Source: Owenia fusiformis | Taxonomy: Eukaryota; Annelida; Polychaeta; Sabellida; Oweniidae | Assembly: GCA_903813345.2 (NCBI GenBank) | Contig: CAIIXF020000011.1 | Span: 17,217,754 to 17,281,753 of the forward strand | Length of the DNA stretch: 64,000 nt | Direction: 5' to 3' | Part shown: positions 52,501-62,953 of the stretch, piece after piece | How the letters are laid out: each line of letters starts with the position of its first letter | How positions within the stretch are numbered: position 1 is the stretch's first letter | Program-made: the position numbers and the translations under genes | The notes under the pieces: model-generated | What the model was told of the DNA's origin: nothing | What the model saw: the letters and a program-made list of their open reading frames with translations, nothing else | Databases searched by the model: none

Positions 52501-55500
52501 TATTTTGCCTTGAAATTTTAGAATTATTTAGGTCATTCAATGTGAGTTTTGTTCTGAATGTTTAATGATAATCTGTTTATTGTGTCAAAAACTACAGTCC
52601 TTTACAAAACATGCTCAAAGTGGGCACTTCTCCTCTCTATGCACAAACGAATCCTGTGAACAAAGTTGTTAATGACCCTGACCTCTACACATTAATGTGG
52701 ATGGTAAATACTGGGGTAGTTATTGCCCTCTTAAGATTGTTAGGGGCCTGTCAGTATACACATTGGCTTTGGGAAATCCTCAAAGATAAAAATTTGGGGG
52801 ATTTAGAACAGGCGAATGAGGTGCCCATATGGTTTGCATTCTGCAACTGATGAGTTGACCACCAAAGCATTGCCTAAACCATTTCAGCATATCATTTGCA
52901 GTGTTGGGGTGGTATTGGCTTGTTGAAACCACTGCCTAATTATCTCCTTAGATGTCCCTTCTGGTGCTTAGTGACCTCCAAAACTTGGTGAGAACTTACT
53001 AGTCCTTGTTCATGGTGATAGCATGTCCCCAGTCATCTTCGAACCAAAAGGGACTGATGATTCCATGTTTCCCAATTGCCACCCAGGCAGTGCATTGTTC
53101 AGAATGCAATGGATGCTGTAACACTTCATCAGGAGGATGTAAGCCCCAGTAGCAATTGTTCTTAGAACAAACTTGTCCATTCAGAGACATGTGTGTAGGA
53201 GGATCATCAACAACTTTGTTCGCCGAATTGAATTGTGCATAGAGATGAGAGGTGCACATTTGGGGCATGTTTTGTAAGGAGCTGTAGTTTTTGACTCAAT
53301 CGATAGATTATTATCAAACTTTAACAACAAAATTCACATTGAATGAACTAAATAATTCTGAAATTTCAAGGCAAAATATGCAAAATTGACCGAGTTATTC
53401 AACTTTCTTACGGTCCTGTTTTTTTTGGACACCCTGTATTTGACTGTTGATAGTTGAAATATACTGAATTTTACAATAAACCATTTACTGCTTGTAAAGT
53501 ACCATTAACTGTTCACAGTTGGCCACTACTGAAATACCATTGACTACTTCTAATAGGATGATCTATCCCTGAATTGTTGACCTTTTTGATTTACATTCTT
53601 GTGTGAAATTTTAACAGTTGACCCGAATAGCAGTCTACAATTATATACAGTAAACCTACATTGTATACGAATACTGAGTCAAGCATCTTATCAGAACTTC
53701 TCGCAGCTTAAAGCTCATTTTGAAATACACAGTCTAGCTATTTCACTTTTCACTATAAAGGCTATTAGAATAGAATGAAACTCATATGATACCTCTTAAT
53801 TTTTCATCAATTTCTCTATTATGGCCAATAATTGAAAGTCAGACTTCATTCTAATATTGGGAAAAATTCCCCAATTGCATCTGTATTTGACGTATTATTA
53901 TTAGTAAATATTCACGTTTTAGACTTCACTTCACAGGCATTATTGGCAAAATCCAATGAATATCCAAAATAATTTTTAAAATATGATTATATGATTCTTT
54001 GCTCTCAAAAGACAGGCATAGTAATATGGCTCAGAGTGTTTTATTCATACCTCAGAAATTAGGTCCTGATGAAGTTATTTTGACTTATAAGTAATTAGTT
54101 GTTATTATGAAGATTGATTTTTTCTCATCTGACATATCATATGGCACTCTAGAGTTATTATGAGAAGCCACAAAGCTTTAGCAATGTCATCTTTGCCTGT
54201 GGGTTGATGACTGTTTAATCAGCAGGTTTGCTGCAAATTAGATGTACATCCACCTTTATTTATATGCTTTGTGTACTTCATTATTTAGCAGCTCATTGTG
54301 CAGAATACAAATTGAAAAATGCTTAATTCCAGTGAATCACAAAGATGTATTTATTAATTATTGCTATTATTTTTCTTCATCAAATCACATGGATTAAATT
54401 AATATTACTCTGAAAGGAATAATTTCACACATATGTACTTATATTACAGTGGTCAGGGTATTTGTCAAGTGTATCATAATTTAGCAATTCTTATTTCTAC
54501 TGATTCCCATTTCATTTTTTTTTCAATTAGTAAAGTTCTATGTTTATGTGTTTTTCAGATATATTGATGATGGCTGATATTGTTATAGATGGCAGCACTA
54601 CAACAACTCCCTCTAGTGAACAAGTAATTGAGCAGACATATCCATTTAGCCCCCTAGTGGTGATCTTATTGGATATCCTAGATGACAACTCAAATGATGG
54701 TATTCACTGTTTGGTATTAGTAAAAGAAAGATAACTTATCTGATTGGTACATGATGATGTAATGACATCTTTTCATACTGCAAAAAAGCAAAAAGTAAAA
54801 TAAAAGATCAACATTTAAGAGAAATGTCCCAACTACTGTGTAACACTTCTAAACCCTTATTATCCCATCAAACGAAGTTCGGAGGGATATAGGGAACGCC
54901 TCCATCCGTACGTACGTCCATCCGTCCGTCCGTCCGGGCAATAACTCAAATACCATTGGCCCGATTTTGCTCATATTTTGTACACATGTACCCTATTGGG
55001 GTAGAATTTCTGCTCGAAAGCTGATTTTCAAAACGGCCACTCATTTCAAAATGGCGGCCATTTTAGTGCCGAGTTTACTGTAATTTAGGTGCAATATGTA
55101 AACTGTAATAGCAATATGTTTTAAATGTAAAAAAATTATATAGGACATTGATAAAGCTAGAAATGTAGATATTAAAGAAGCACATGGCAGCCATCTTGAA
55201 AAATGGCGGCCTTTACTCGTTATTTTACTTTTTTTGCTGCAACTCGAACAGTAGTGGAGCGATTATTTGTTCATATTTGGTATGTGAATACTATGAGCAT
55301 TGCACACTGTCTAAAGACACTTTTGGTAGAAGGTGGCCATTTTGAAAAATGGACGCCATTTTAACGTATTTTACTAGTAACTCGAAAAGTAGTGGAGCGA
55401 TTTTGTTCATATTTGGTATGTGAATACTATAAGCATGGCACATTGTCCTATGAGACTTTTGGTAGAAGGTGGGCATTTTGAAAAAGATTTTGAACATATT

Positions 55501-57001
55501 TTACTATAATTGAAAAGTAGTGAAGCGATTTTGTTCATATTTAGTATGTGAATAGTACTGAATACTATAAGCATGGCAAACTGTCTAATGACACTTTTGG
55601 TAGAAGGTGGCCATTTTGTTCATATTTGATATGTGAATACTAAAAGCATGGCACATTGTCTAATAAAAAATTTTAAAAAATGGCCACCATTTACAAGTAC
55701 ATGTGTGCAATTTTTCAAAAATTTTATAGGTGGCTACTTAAAAGCTTATTATTCCCTCTGATGACAACTTGGCTAGTGAGCAACCATTTTGAAAATGGTT
55801 GCCTTTCTTATGTGTGTTATTTTATGATATTTGCTATATTTTTCTTTTGTAAAAATGCCAGCCTTATGTTCGATGGGATTCGCTACGCTTTGGCGTTGCA
55901 GTTGTTCTGGTTTAAAAATGATTTGCCTATAAGCTGATCTATATATTGCCTAATACATGTAACACTTCTAAATCCTTATTTAAAAATGATTTGCTTAAGC
56001 TGACCAGAGAGCCTAAAAATATTATATGATATTAAATGTTCATGTTTTCCAGTGGTTCTGTTGTATGTGAACAATGTTTTAACTGATATCCTGCACAGTC
56101 AGATCAACCCAGTGTCTCTTTGTTCTCTGGTTGATCAATACAGTGGGCCCTTAAAGGAACAAACAATAGTTCAATATGTTCAGTTCTGGCTACCAAATGC
56201 TCAAGAAAAAATCACTGTAAGTACATATGCTTGTTGTACAGTAGTTGATTAATTTCGTTTATACACATAGCTCTGTTAACTAAGATTAAATCCATATTTC
56301 ATGTTTGTGGGATATGTATATCTGTATATTAGTACAATAACGTCATTTCGAAGGGCAATATAGTGAAATATTGGACCGAGGGCCGAAGGCCGCCCGAAGA
56401 AATGACATTATTAGTATTATTACCACCATTAATGACCAGGACTGAAACAGCAAGAAAATCTTACGCACTGAACGATATCTAATTTCCCGGGGAAAATTGC
56501 CAGTCGTTAAATGCATTCTCGACCAGTCGTTAATGCATTCGTGACCACTACTATGATGTCACATATTGCTCAGGTCGATATAGTAAAATGAATGCCTTCT
56601 AAACTAGCACTAAAACCCCTAGAACTGGCCCGGTAAGGTGGTATTAATAGTCCTTTCAGACTAGTGTAAAATACTTGTTTGTCTCTTATACATGTAGAAA
56701 AGCATTCCATAACATTATAAAACAATTTCAGTCTGGAGGTTAAAGCAATATATCAACACTTTTTTGTTTGTATAAGTTATAACCATACTTAAATGCCCGT
56801 TTACAGAAGAAAAAGATGAAAAAGAGGAAATCCACACGTCCCACCTTGGACTCTGTCAAGGCTCTCCTCCAGTCACATTTCATGCAGGATGAAAAAGAGG
56901 CTGACCTTGTTGCTAGGTGGAGTGACCTTGAAGAATCTGAGATAGTGCCATCTATACAACAGTTACTGCTCTACATCCACTGGGTTGTCAAATTTAAACC
57001 T
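31536..57001 (+). CDS. URB1: URB1 (nucleolar pre-ribosomal-associated protein 1), N-terminal 943 codons
   Basis: Sixteen exons join in phase: 31536-31674, 39177-39316, 39723-39842, 40378-40545, 40996-41175, 41469-41746, 41990-42185, 42443-42574, 44221-44394, 44712-44907, 45306-45556, 46335-46436, 47487-47739, 54559-54699, 56053-56216, 56807-57001. The start MKRKKANQ opens a basic, nuclear-signal-like segment followed by EFKMLMKEP. Family-like stretches include ALECILLRIADDLQKFK, SALKLLSAMVSQSAEMARQV, RDVRTCYLHFMMSFLVTGD, FMMEVCCSVNYGINFHD, IVNILRQCPDQIGQYLPTF and LLYVNNVLTDILHSQINPVS. URB1 is an alpha-solenoid protein of over 2000 residues acting in early 60S subunit assembly, so under half is here; the rest must lie beyond 64000. 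Exon 10 encodes an acidic, repetitive linker (NEKxxKxEATNEK). Introns 1 (7.5 kb) and 13 (6.8 kb) hold large repeats, and intron 13 also holds an antisense VKORC1 gene. Confidence 0.93.
34953..37411 (+). CDS. Candidate two-exon 45-residue small protein
   Basis: Exon 1 (34953-34982) is ATG GCG GCT in good start context, encoding MAANEDSTMT, followed directly by a GTAAGT donor. Exon 2 (37304-37411) follows a pyrimidine-rich tract ending CAG and reads IIREEFRIESISQKRVVLVR, then QIETSEPGGAKRATS and a stop. Phases match. Only short, but composition is protein-like and both splice sites are good. A transposon (35342-37263) occupies most of the intron. I recognise no family. It could be a 5' fragment of a retro- or duplicated gene, or chance. 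Confidence 0.3.
35342..37263. mobile_element. DNA transposon, CAGGGTTCGTACACCT TIRs, 1.9 kb
   Basis: Perfect 16-bp terminal inverted repeats CAGGGTTCGTACACCT and AGGTGTACGAACCCTG, with TAGAA directly repeated outside each end (35337-35341, 37264-37268). Just inside both ends are repeated TGGAAATGTCAGGGAA motifs. No transposase frame was recognised. Superfamily is unresolved; the end sequence is hAT-like but the visible duplication is only 5 bp. Confidence 0.8.
40768..40918 (-). mobile_element. Hairpin-headed repeat, minimal copy
   Basis: Minus strand: starts TTATGTCACCGTCAGAAGTG, continues GTCTCC...GTGTTCGGTGGTTGG and ends GGTGGTGACATTTTGCGTG TTAATGCC. It lies in URB1 intron 4, 77 bp upstream of exon 5. 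Confidence 0.75.
42753..44196 (+). mobile_element. Hairpin-headed repeat with ~8-copy internal tandem array
   Basis: It begins with the perfect hairpin TGTCACCACCAAAAGTGGTG ACA, then GTCTCCG and GGCGTCCGGCGGTTGG repeats. The tandem array (about 42900-44130) has 134-152-bp units centred on ACCTTCAATGACCTTCTCAA, CTTGCTTCAAATTGACTAAA and ATCTACATGTTCTCAGAA. It ends GGTGGTGACATTTTGTCATG TTAATGCC. This head-array-tail architecture resembles bivalve pearl-type or Helitron-related non-autonomous elements. Its tail ends 24 bp before URB1 exon 9. Confidence 0.8.
45588..45868 (+). mobile_element. Hairpin-headed repeat, third copy
   Basis: Head TGTCACCACCAGAAGTGGTG ACA starts about 30 bp after the end of URB1 exon 11. 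Inside is a ~130-bp direct repeat (GCTCAGTGTTCTGCAGTTGG twice). Tail GTGGTGACATTTTGCATG. Confidence 0.75.
46476..46800. repeat. Palindrome plus CCGGAGTATATCGT repeats in URB1 intron 12
   Basis: 46476-46577 mirrors GAATATCATTTT, ATCTAC and GATATTGATAT around a loop containing GAGAGAGTAAAGCGAACGAG. 46690-46800 has three GGAGTATATCGT-ACGATATCCTCC palindromic units side by side. Confidence 0.8.
47211..47453. mobile_element. hAT-like MITE, TAGGGATGTCAC ends
   Basis: TAGGGATGTCACGGGA at the left and TCCCTGTGACATCCCTA at the right fit hAT terminal inverted repeats. Flanks CAATATGCAT and CAATGCAT suggest an 8-bp target duplication blurred by a 2-bp indel. It lies in URB1 intron 12, 33 bp before exon 13. 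Confidence 0.7.
48061..51174 (-). CDS. Vitamin K epoxide reductase complex subunit 1 (VKORC1/VKORC1L1-type), complete
   Basis: Three exons, 50987-51174, 49522-49631 and 48061-48254, join in phase to give 163 residues, the usual VKORC1 length. An in-frame TGA lies just upstream of the start ATG. Exon 1 has the first membrane helix, then CDLNEHMSCSRVLTSR with the two loop cysteines that relay reducing equivalents. Exon 2 has GTGFGFVEY and NQPN, and exon 3 has the active-site CLVC pair (CxxC) in a late helix. Known role: an ER-membrane enzyme reducing vitamin K epoxide and quinone for gamma-carboxylation. The protein ends without a clear dilysine ER signal. The gene is wholly inside URB1 intron 13, on the opposite strand. 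Confidence 0.95.
49735..50045 (+). repeat. ~20-bp degenerate minisatellite in VKORC1 intron 1
   Basis: Repeats of TTCATATGAGGTATGTG with substitutions and 1-3-bp indels, about 14 units. No open frame of note. Confidence 0.75.
50312..50957. mobile_element. 646-bp inverted-repeat element, ATTAGTAGCCTGGCCAG ends
   Basis: Arms 50312-50526 and 50741-50957 are near-identical inverted copies, including AACAAGTCATGCCTCTCTAT and CATATTCTGTTGATGGGTCA. The right end lies 30 bp beyond the VKORC1 exon 1 donor. Confidence 0.85.
51690..51980. mobile_element. Pogo/Tigger-like MITE
   Basis: CAGTGAAACCTGTCTAAGTG at the left and CACTAAGACAGGTTTTACTG at the right are inverted and fit pogo-type ends; TA follows on the right. 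Internal GTGTTC-type repeats occur. A similar ATGTTTTACTGTA end lies near 48570. Confidence 0.6.
52443..53436. mobile_element. Mariner-like element with transposase remnant, 994 bp
   Basis: Inverted ends CAGGGTGTCCAAAAAAAACA then GGACCGTAAGAAAGTTGAAT; TA on each side (52441-52442, 53437-53438). The arms extend about 240 bp and include part of the transposase sequence in both orientations, so the left arm is a rearranged copy of the right. Confidence 0.9.
52690..53290 (-). pseudogene. Tc1/mariner (IS630-type) transposase remnant
   Basis: Read on the minus strand: THMSLNGQVCSKNNCYWG, VLQHPLHSEQCTAWVA, GKHGIISPFWFEDDWG, then stops, then WFRQCFGGQLIS and IWAPHSPVLNPPNFYL. These follow the order of mariner/Tc1-type DDE transposases (LNGxVNxQN, PLHSxKVTVWCA, GIIGPxFFED, W.PHSPDLNPxDFFLW). 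Several stops interrupt it, and the segment that should carry the second catalytic Asp (QQDGA) is lost. Inactive. Confidence 0.8.
54855..55930 (+). mobile_element. GTCC-rich, Helitron-type non-autonomous repeat with tandem core
   Basis: A hairpin-like head (TCCCATCAAACGAAGTTCGG AGGGA) is followed by GTCCGTCCGTCCGTCC, then CAATAACTCAAATACC. The core is about 3.5 tandem ~120-bp units (55245-55640) with AGTAGTGGAGCGATT and CATATTTGGTATGTGAATAC. The end reads GCTACGCTTTGGCGTTGC...TTCTGG followed by T: a small hairpin then CTRR, as at Helitron 3' ends. It lies in URB1 intron 14. Confidence 0.6.
56336..56412. repeat. Palindromic hairpin in URB1 intron 15
   Basis: Arms AATAACGTCATTTCG and its complement; the loop side carries CCGAGGGCCGAAGGCCGCCC. 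Loop composition is like the 22187 and 29997 palindromes. Confidence 0.7.
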
Positions 57002-57002
57002 G

Positions 57003-57815
57003 TAAGTGCTTATCATTTTTATGACACAAGGCTAATAATATTATGTTTCTAACAGTTAACATGTCCATTTCAAAAATTACTTTACGTTATTTCGATTCAG
57101 ATTTTTTATCATTATCACCCTTTGAAAAAGTGCTTCTTTGCTTTTGTCTTGTGCTGATGGGTGGGCAGGTGTGTGTCCTTTTCGACTCTCCAGTGATATA
57201 CCTTGCCAGACCATCTCTCTCTTATAATATCGTAGCTATAACTACATGTTTACTTTCCATGTTTAGAAAAACATCGAAATATGTTTTGATATGGTCAGTT
57301 TTGATCACGCAGCAATAAGGACTGCCGAGTCGTATCCAATGATCCTGGGCCTATCGTAAAATGAAAGCTTTAAATGTGTTAAAGCATTCAAACATGGATA
57401 TATTTTCCTTATGCAACTACAATTTGTGCACAGACCTATCAATTGATAATGGCAAAAGAAAATTTCGTCTTCATCATATCTCCTTCGTCTCCACAATTTT
57501 TATTAGACCGGAAGTTTGTTCTCTAACCATGGTAACCATTCTTGTAGAAAAATAATTCATTATTGTAAAAAGCCAGAAATATTCTAAAATTGAAACAATT
57601 TTTTGTTAGGCTGCTTGCTAGATCTGATTAGGCAAACAAAAAATTTCAATAAATTGAGAAGAAAATAAAACAGTACTTTATAGTATGCAAACAATTTATT
57701 TGATGTAACAACTTATTTGTAAATTATATTAGTATGTTATGTATGTTATTCATAATTATATCAGATTATTCTACCAAATTATAAAAAAAGTTGTCAGTGT
57801 TGTTTAACTGTAACA
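57003..57815. other. URB1 intron 16, no exon recognised
   Basis: No continuation of URB1 (expected phase 0) was recognised. The 91-codon plus-strand frame at 57043-57318 has hydrophobic runs but no family resemblance. Confidence 0.4.
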
Positions 57816-58066
57816 CTTTTCAAGATGGTGACATTTTACAATTGTCAAACTTTTCCAGCTTGTGACATTTTACAATTGTCATACTTTTCCAGATGGTGAC
57901 ATTTTACAATTGTCAAACTTTTCTAGATGTTGACATTTTACAATTGTCAAACTTTTCCAGATGGTGACATTTTACAATTGTCAAACTTTTACAAATGGTG
58001 ACATTTTACAATTGTCAAACTTTTCCAGATGGTGACATTTTACAATTGTCGAACTTTTCCATGTGT
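57815..58066 (+). repeat. 34-bp minisatellite, ~7 copies
   Basis: Unit CTTTTCCAGATGGTGACATT TTACAATTGTCAAA. Copies differ by one to three bases. It lies about 180 bp beyond the SCP-like stop codon. Confidence 0.9.
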
Positions 58067-58380
58067 TTGCATATTGTCAAGTTTGTGTCTCATTTTCATT
58101 AATCCAAATAAACATCTGGTTAGGGATATCGCAATTATAGAATAACATTTAAGAAGTTATGTGGTATGTTAAAATGTTGCTGCTAAATGACATGCATATA
58201 AACATGACCCTAGTACATGTATGTGTAACATATATTTTTTGTCATGTTAGTAGTTTATGAGAGGTCCATAACAGCGGTTGGGAGTATTATCATCTGTATT
58301 GCGAAAATAGTCCACAGTTGCATTGGCAAATTCCTCCTGGCTTAGCAATCCATCACTATTTGTATCGATGTAGTCAAACT

Positions 58381-60958
58381 CACACTACCCTACCTCGACA
58401 GCGCATGTGCGAATTTTTGGGTTTTCAGACAGGTCGCTTTTCAGTATACCGACTGCTTAGTCATAAGGTTAATACGTTTGATGCTCGGAGTGAGTCAATA
58501 TTACTATTTTCTGAACTTCAGTTGTGCAATAATGAAGTCCATGTTCCAGTTATATGATAGTTGAAGAAAGAATGTAAATAATATCGTTTTAAATTTTAAA
58601 ATATTTGATATGTCATAGTACATGGTACACAGTTGCAAAAGTTGATCAACACAGGGTACAAGGAATGTAAATTGTTCAATAGTACAGGGAGCGAGAAAGT
58701 AAGCTGATTATACAGACATACTATGTCCCGATCTCATGTATATTTACATTGCAAACAGTGAAACTAATGCTAAAAAGGCCGCCGAGGTGTCATCAATTGT
58801 TATTTAATCCAAATAAAGTAAACATTATTTAGTAGATTTAGACACGGGCTTCCAGGTCGTATATGCATTTTAGTTATTAAATTAACAAGAACGCTAGATT
58901 ATACGTGTTACTAGGGTATCAAATTGAAATAAAATAACGAAATTAAATATAAACACGTAAGTGATAAATGACTATCGGCTATCAGGATTAATGACTATCC
59001 GCTATTCAGAATAATTAAAATTGCGTGAACTACAGGGTGGTCCAAAAAAAATTGGAACATTTGTTAATTGAACGCAAAACCTTTATTTTTCTTCTAAAAT
59101 GTACCAAACTTTTACTGAGTATAGTTCAGTCACTTATTTATCTGATGTAAAGTTTATAGGCGAAAACCTCAAAGTTAATGCATTAAACTAGTCGATATTT
59201 GATATGACCCCTCTTCTCCTGACTTACAAGTTGAAGCCTGGGGCTCAGATTTGTAAATATTCAATTAGTTTGCTGTTCGTTTGTTTTGTCCAAGCCATCT
59301 CAATTAAAAATTTCAGCTTGATCAAACTTCCTATTTGTTTGCCTTGGAAGATCAAATCTAGTAACATATTTAACATTTTTTACCCAAATTCATGAGTATC
59401 AAGCATATTTTGATGGCTATTGTTGGGTATATTACTGATTGAATATTCTCCAGAAAGAGGCCAGGGCAGTCTGATTTGACTGGTAAATGAAGCCCCCGTC
59501 CCTTAATTGTTCTGATATGAATGATATCCATTGGATATATCAATATGTCTATCAATATCATAGAGAGAACACAAATGGTATATTATATGTATATTATACA
59601 CTGTATGTGTGCTTAGCATTGGTTTTTAATGTGAATAACTGGCCATGGTCAGTTTTGCCTTTACTGAAAAGTGGGAACAATTCTTTTGACACTTGAGTAG
59701 CTGTTAGGGTTATGCAATCGCTCACCTCTGACATGTTCCTTTTTCCCTACTCTTAAATGAAAATGATCATTTTGGGTATTGTTTAAGTTTAAGTTAACAC
59801 AATATTTTTCTGGCAAACCTCAGATGAAAATACTCTTTGTCAACTGAATATGATTTTATAAAATATTTATAGCAATTAACATGTGCATTAAAGCTTTGAA
59901 ATAAATAATACTTGAAAAAGTAGCCGCGGAATTGACAAGTGTATATTTAAGAAAAGGGGGTCCTATCAAACATTGACTAGTTTAATGCATTAACTTTGTG
60001 GTTTTCACCTATAAACTTTACATCAGATAAATAAGTGATTGAACTATGCTCAGTAAAAGTTTGGTACATTTTAGAAGAAAAATAAAGGTTTTGCGTTCAA
60101 TTAACAAATGTTCTAATTTTTTTTGGACCACCCTGTACATGTAAAGAATCTTTCTATATAACCCCTTGAATGGTCTAATTCACTACCGTCCTCAAAAACC
60201 GATCATTTAAAATAGTTTGTTCAAAATACCATCATGCCACGACATTTTGTTCTTCACGATTTGCTGTAGAGGTGATATGACGTCGTATTTCTCTATTATT
60301 GTAAAAAAACTAATACCAGATCGATGTAGTCTTATATGACGTGTTGGATGTCAGATGTTTTTGGATGGTATCTACTCCAGTGATTTTGCATTTAATCATG
60401 AAACGCTCATCACAAGACACCTCGAAACAAACATTATCCTCCTTGTGACAAGAGGAAAAATGTTTCACAATATGTTATGCCTTACGGCAAAGTAAAGATA
60501 CATTTCTGGGACGACTTTTTGCATCTTAAGATTTTAGAAAAACAATTAATTCACAAAAGTACAGTTGAATAACATACAGGAAAACGTATCCACATATAAC
60601 ACGATGACATGCGGTTTAAATAACAGTTTACTGGGGTTTCGTTACATATCAATGTAACATTTTCGAAGGGAAACTTACATGCTCCCTGTACGTTGACAGA
60701 TTTACTGAAATGTATCGTGTATTGCATTGAGTTTTGCTTCACTGCGCCCACTATTATCTATCTTTGCCTATAGTGGTTTTTTGCCAACAATATTCTACAA
60801 ACTGCTTGATGAATCAATTCTTTGTCTGGTAGAACACTAAAAATAAGTGTAAAATGTATTTTACGTTCAGAAATATGGAATTAAACCCACGTCCTCCATT
60901 TGCAACTTAGCTGTACCCTGTTTCTCTTTTAAACATGGTCACGTGGTAGGGTAGTGTG
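58381..60958. mobile_element. 2.58-kb TIR element inserted in the SCP EF-hand exon
   Basis: Perfect 14-bp terminal inverted repeats CACACTACCCTACC (58381-58394) and GGTAGGGTAGTGTG (60945-60958). The 5-bp AAACT lies directly outside both ends (58376-58380 and 60959-60963). Removing the element and one AAACT restores the coding run RMQF-DYIDTNSDG without any frame change. It carries a nested mariner-like element (59033-60135). No transposase was recognised in the remaining ~1.5 kb. Five-bp duplications are typical of Transib/RAG-type elements and the CAC start is compatible; CACTA-type is the alternative. Confidence 0.85.
59033..60135. mobile_element. Nested mariner-like MITE, 1103 bp (CAGGGTGGTCC)
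   Basis: CAGGGTGGTCCAAAAAAAAT at the left and its complement at the right, each flanked by TA. The arms continue TTGGAACATTTGTTAATTGA then CGCAAAACCTTTATTTTTCT for about 190 bp. It is the youngest layer of the SCP insertion. No transposase frame is seen. Confidence 0.85.
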
Positions 60959-62359
60959 AAACTGCATTCGTGCAAATCTCTTGTCAAGACTCATCCCTTT
61001 CCATAATATCATGTAGTTATCAAATGTCACGAAGCCAGGGGAATCCATGCATAAAGCCTACAAATGAATGCAACAGAGTTAATATGATAGATATATGCTA
61101 TATATGTTTCTCAAATTCTAAATATTTAAAAAATGCAACAAACAAATAAATCATAAAATCACAAAACAAGTGATGATTAAATGCACTGATTTTATTCAAT
61201 GTGAGCTACCCTAAGCCAAATGGTTGGCTGTATTAAATGATTCCATGCGCAAATGGGTGAAAGTTTGATCGTGACCAGGTTTTAGAAATTGCAAAAGTCA
61301 GTTCATGGGCCAGGTATAATTGCCCCATAAATGGTTTAGTTTATTTTGGATTTTTACCTGGAAAAGTTTCGAGGATTTTTTAATCCACTTTTCAATTGTT
61401 TCTGGGTCATCTTTGCATTTCCACACTGTAATAAGTTGGTCTGCCAATGAAACTGAACTTGGGATATCTTGTGAAGCCCCTTGATCACAATAACCTCGAA
61501 AGAGCTGGTATACGTCATCTCTTGCCTTGCCCATTAAGTTACCTGATGATCAAAGTTAATTATGGATGACCTGCATGGTTTTCATTTAGCAGGCCTTGAA
61601 AAGCTGTAGGAACTACTTTTCCTGATAAACATTCAAGCAAAAATAAAGATGAAGATAGCCTTAAATCATGCAATGATTGGCTCAATTTAAGAGTGAACAA
61701 CTTGTTTTTGAGGCCAGGGTTTTATTTTTATTTACTAAATCGGATTTCATGGCAAATTGGTCCCCAGTGAAGTATATTCCCAATATCATAATAATGGAAG
61801 TGTTAGTGGGTTCACCATCGTAAAATTTGGCTTTCATAAGGTGGTAGCAATAAAATAATCTAAATCAGGTAAAAATGCTTAATACATCTTTAACTAAACC
61901 CATACTTCATGTGAGCCTATTATCCTTTGACACTATTCTTTTATAATTTATAGACGCAAGATAAACAAGTTCCATTCAATGAGTTTATTCAATAGACATT
62001 CAAAAGAATGAAAAAATATGATTTGTGTCTGCTTTTTAAATTAAACGAAATATAAAAACCGAAAAATTCCAACAGCTCTAATACGCAAAATTTGTTGCGA
62101 AATTCCAAGGATATTCCCGGGGATTTCAATGTTGACAATATTTTTGTTCAGTGCTGGGCCATAATAGGTAAAAACGTGACCTTTCGAGTTTTGAAAAAGA
62201 GAAATTAGAAGAAAGATCTGTATTAGAATGTATTACATACCTAGCGAAGCATTTGTATGGAAGTCAATGGGAAAGTTAGCGAGCTATATCCACCGATATT
62301 GCCCGATTACCCCGATATAGCCCGCTTACCTCGTTTTGATATTAGATTTCTTTAATAAC

Positions 62360-62580
62360 CATGATAATATCATGACGTCACGTCATTGATACAAAGTAAC
62401 CATGGGAACAAAGGCATGTAATACATCAGTTATGTCACTATGACGTGAAATATGCCTTCGTTCTTGCCCAAATATAGAGCCTCCCAAGGTCGGCCTATAT
62501 TGGGAGAACTCAGGCATATTTCACGTCATAGTGACATAACCTCTAAGAACAGCCAGAAATTTCAAAATGCCAAAAACACA
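62360..62580. repeat. Palindromic hairpin element (copy 2 of 2)
   Basis: The core palindrome 62429-62542 mirrors TTATGTCACTATGACGTGAA and ATATGCCT around GCCTCCCAAGGTCGGC. Flanks CATGTAATAC and CTAAGAA match the copy at 13340-13560. It lies in the SCP-like gene between exons 2 and 3. Confidence 0.75.
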
Positions 62581-62953
62581 AAATGAAAAAAGTCAATTAA
62601 TTTTATTAGTTAAAATTAACAAGACGGATGCACGACAAAGGTCACGCTATAAAAAACAATAAATCTTAACAACCGTTTTGTAATAAGCATACCTGCTCTA
62701 ACTATATTATCTGCAAATACCATGTGATCTTCTAGTCCAGCAATTCCATCTTTATCTTAATCCATGCATAATATTGTTGTTATTAGCTTTCTCATCCAAG
62801 TCAGGGGCAGCTGCCTGATCTATAGTGGTAAATATTCTTTTTAGGAATTTAATACGACTCGTATTAAGCTTTGTTGGTAGAATTTGCTATTGTAGGAGTT
62901 TTTCTAGTTTGATAACATTTGAATAGTATTAGAATAAATGTAATCGTATATTC

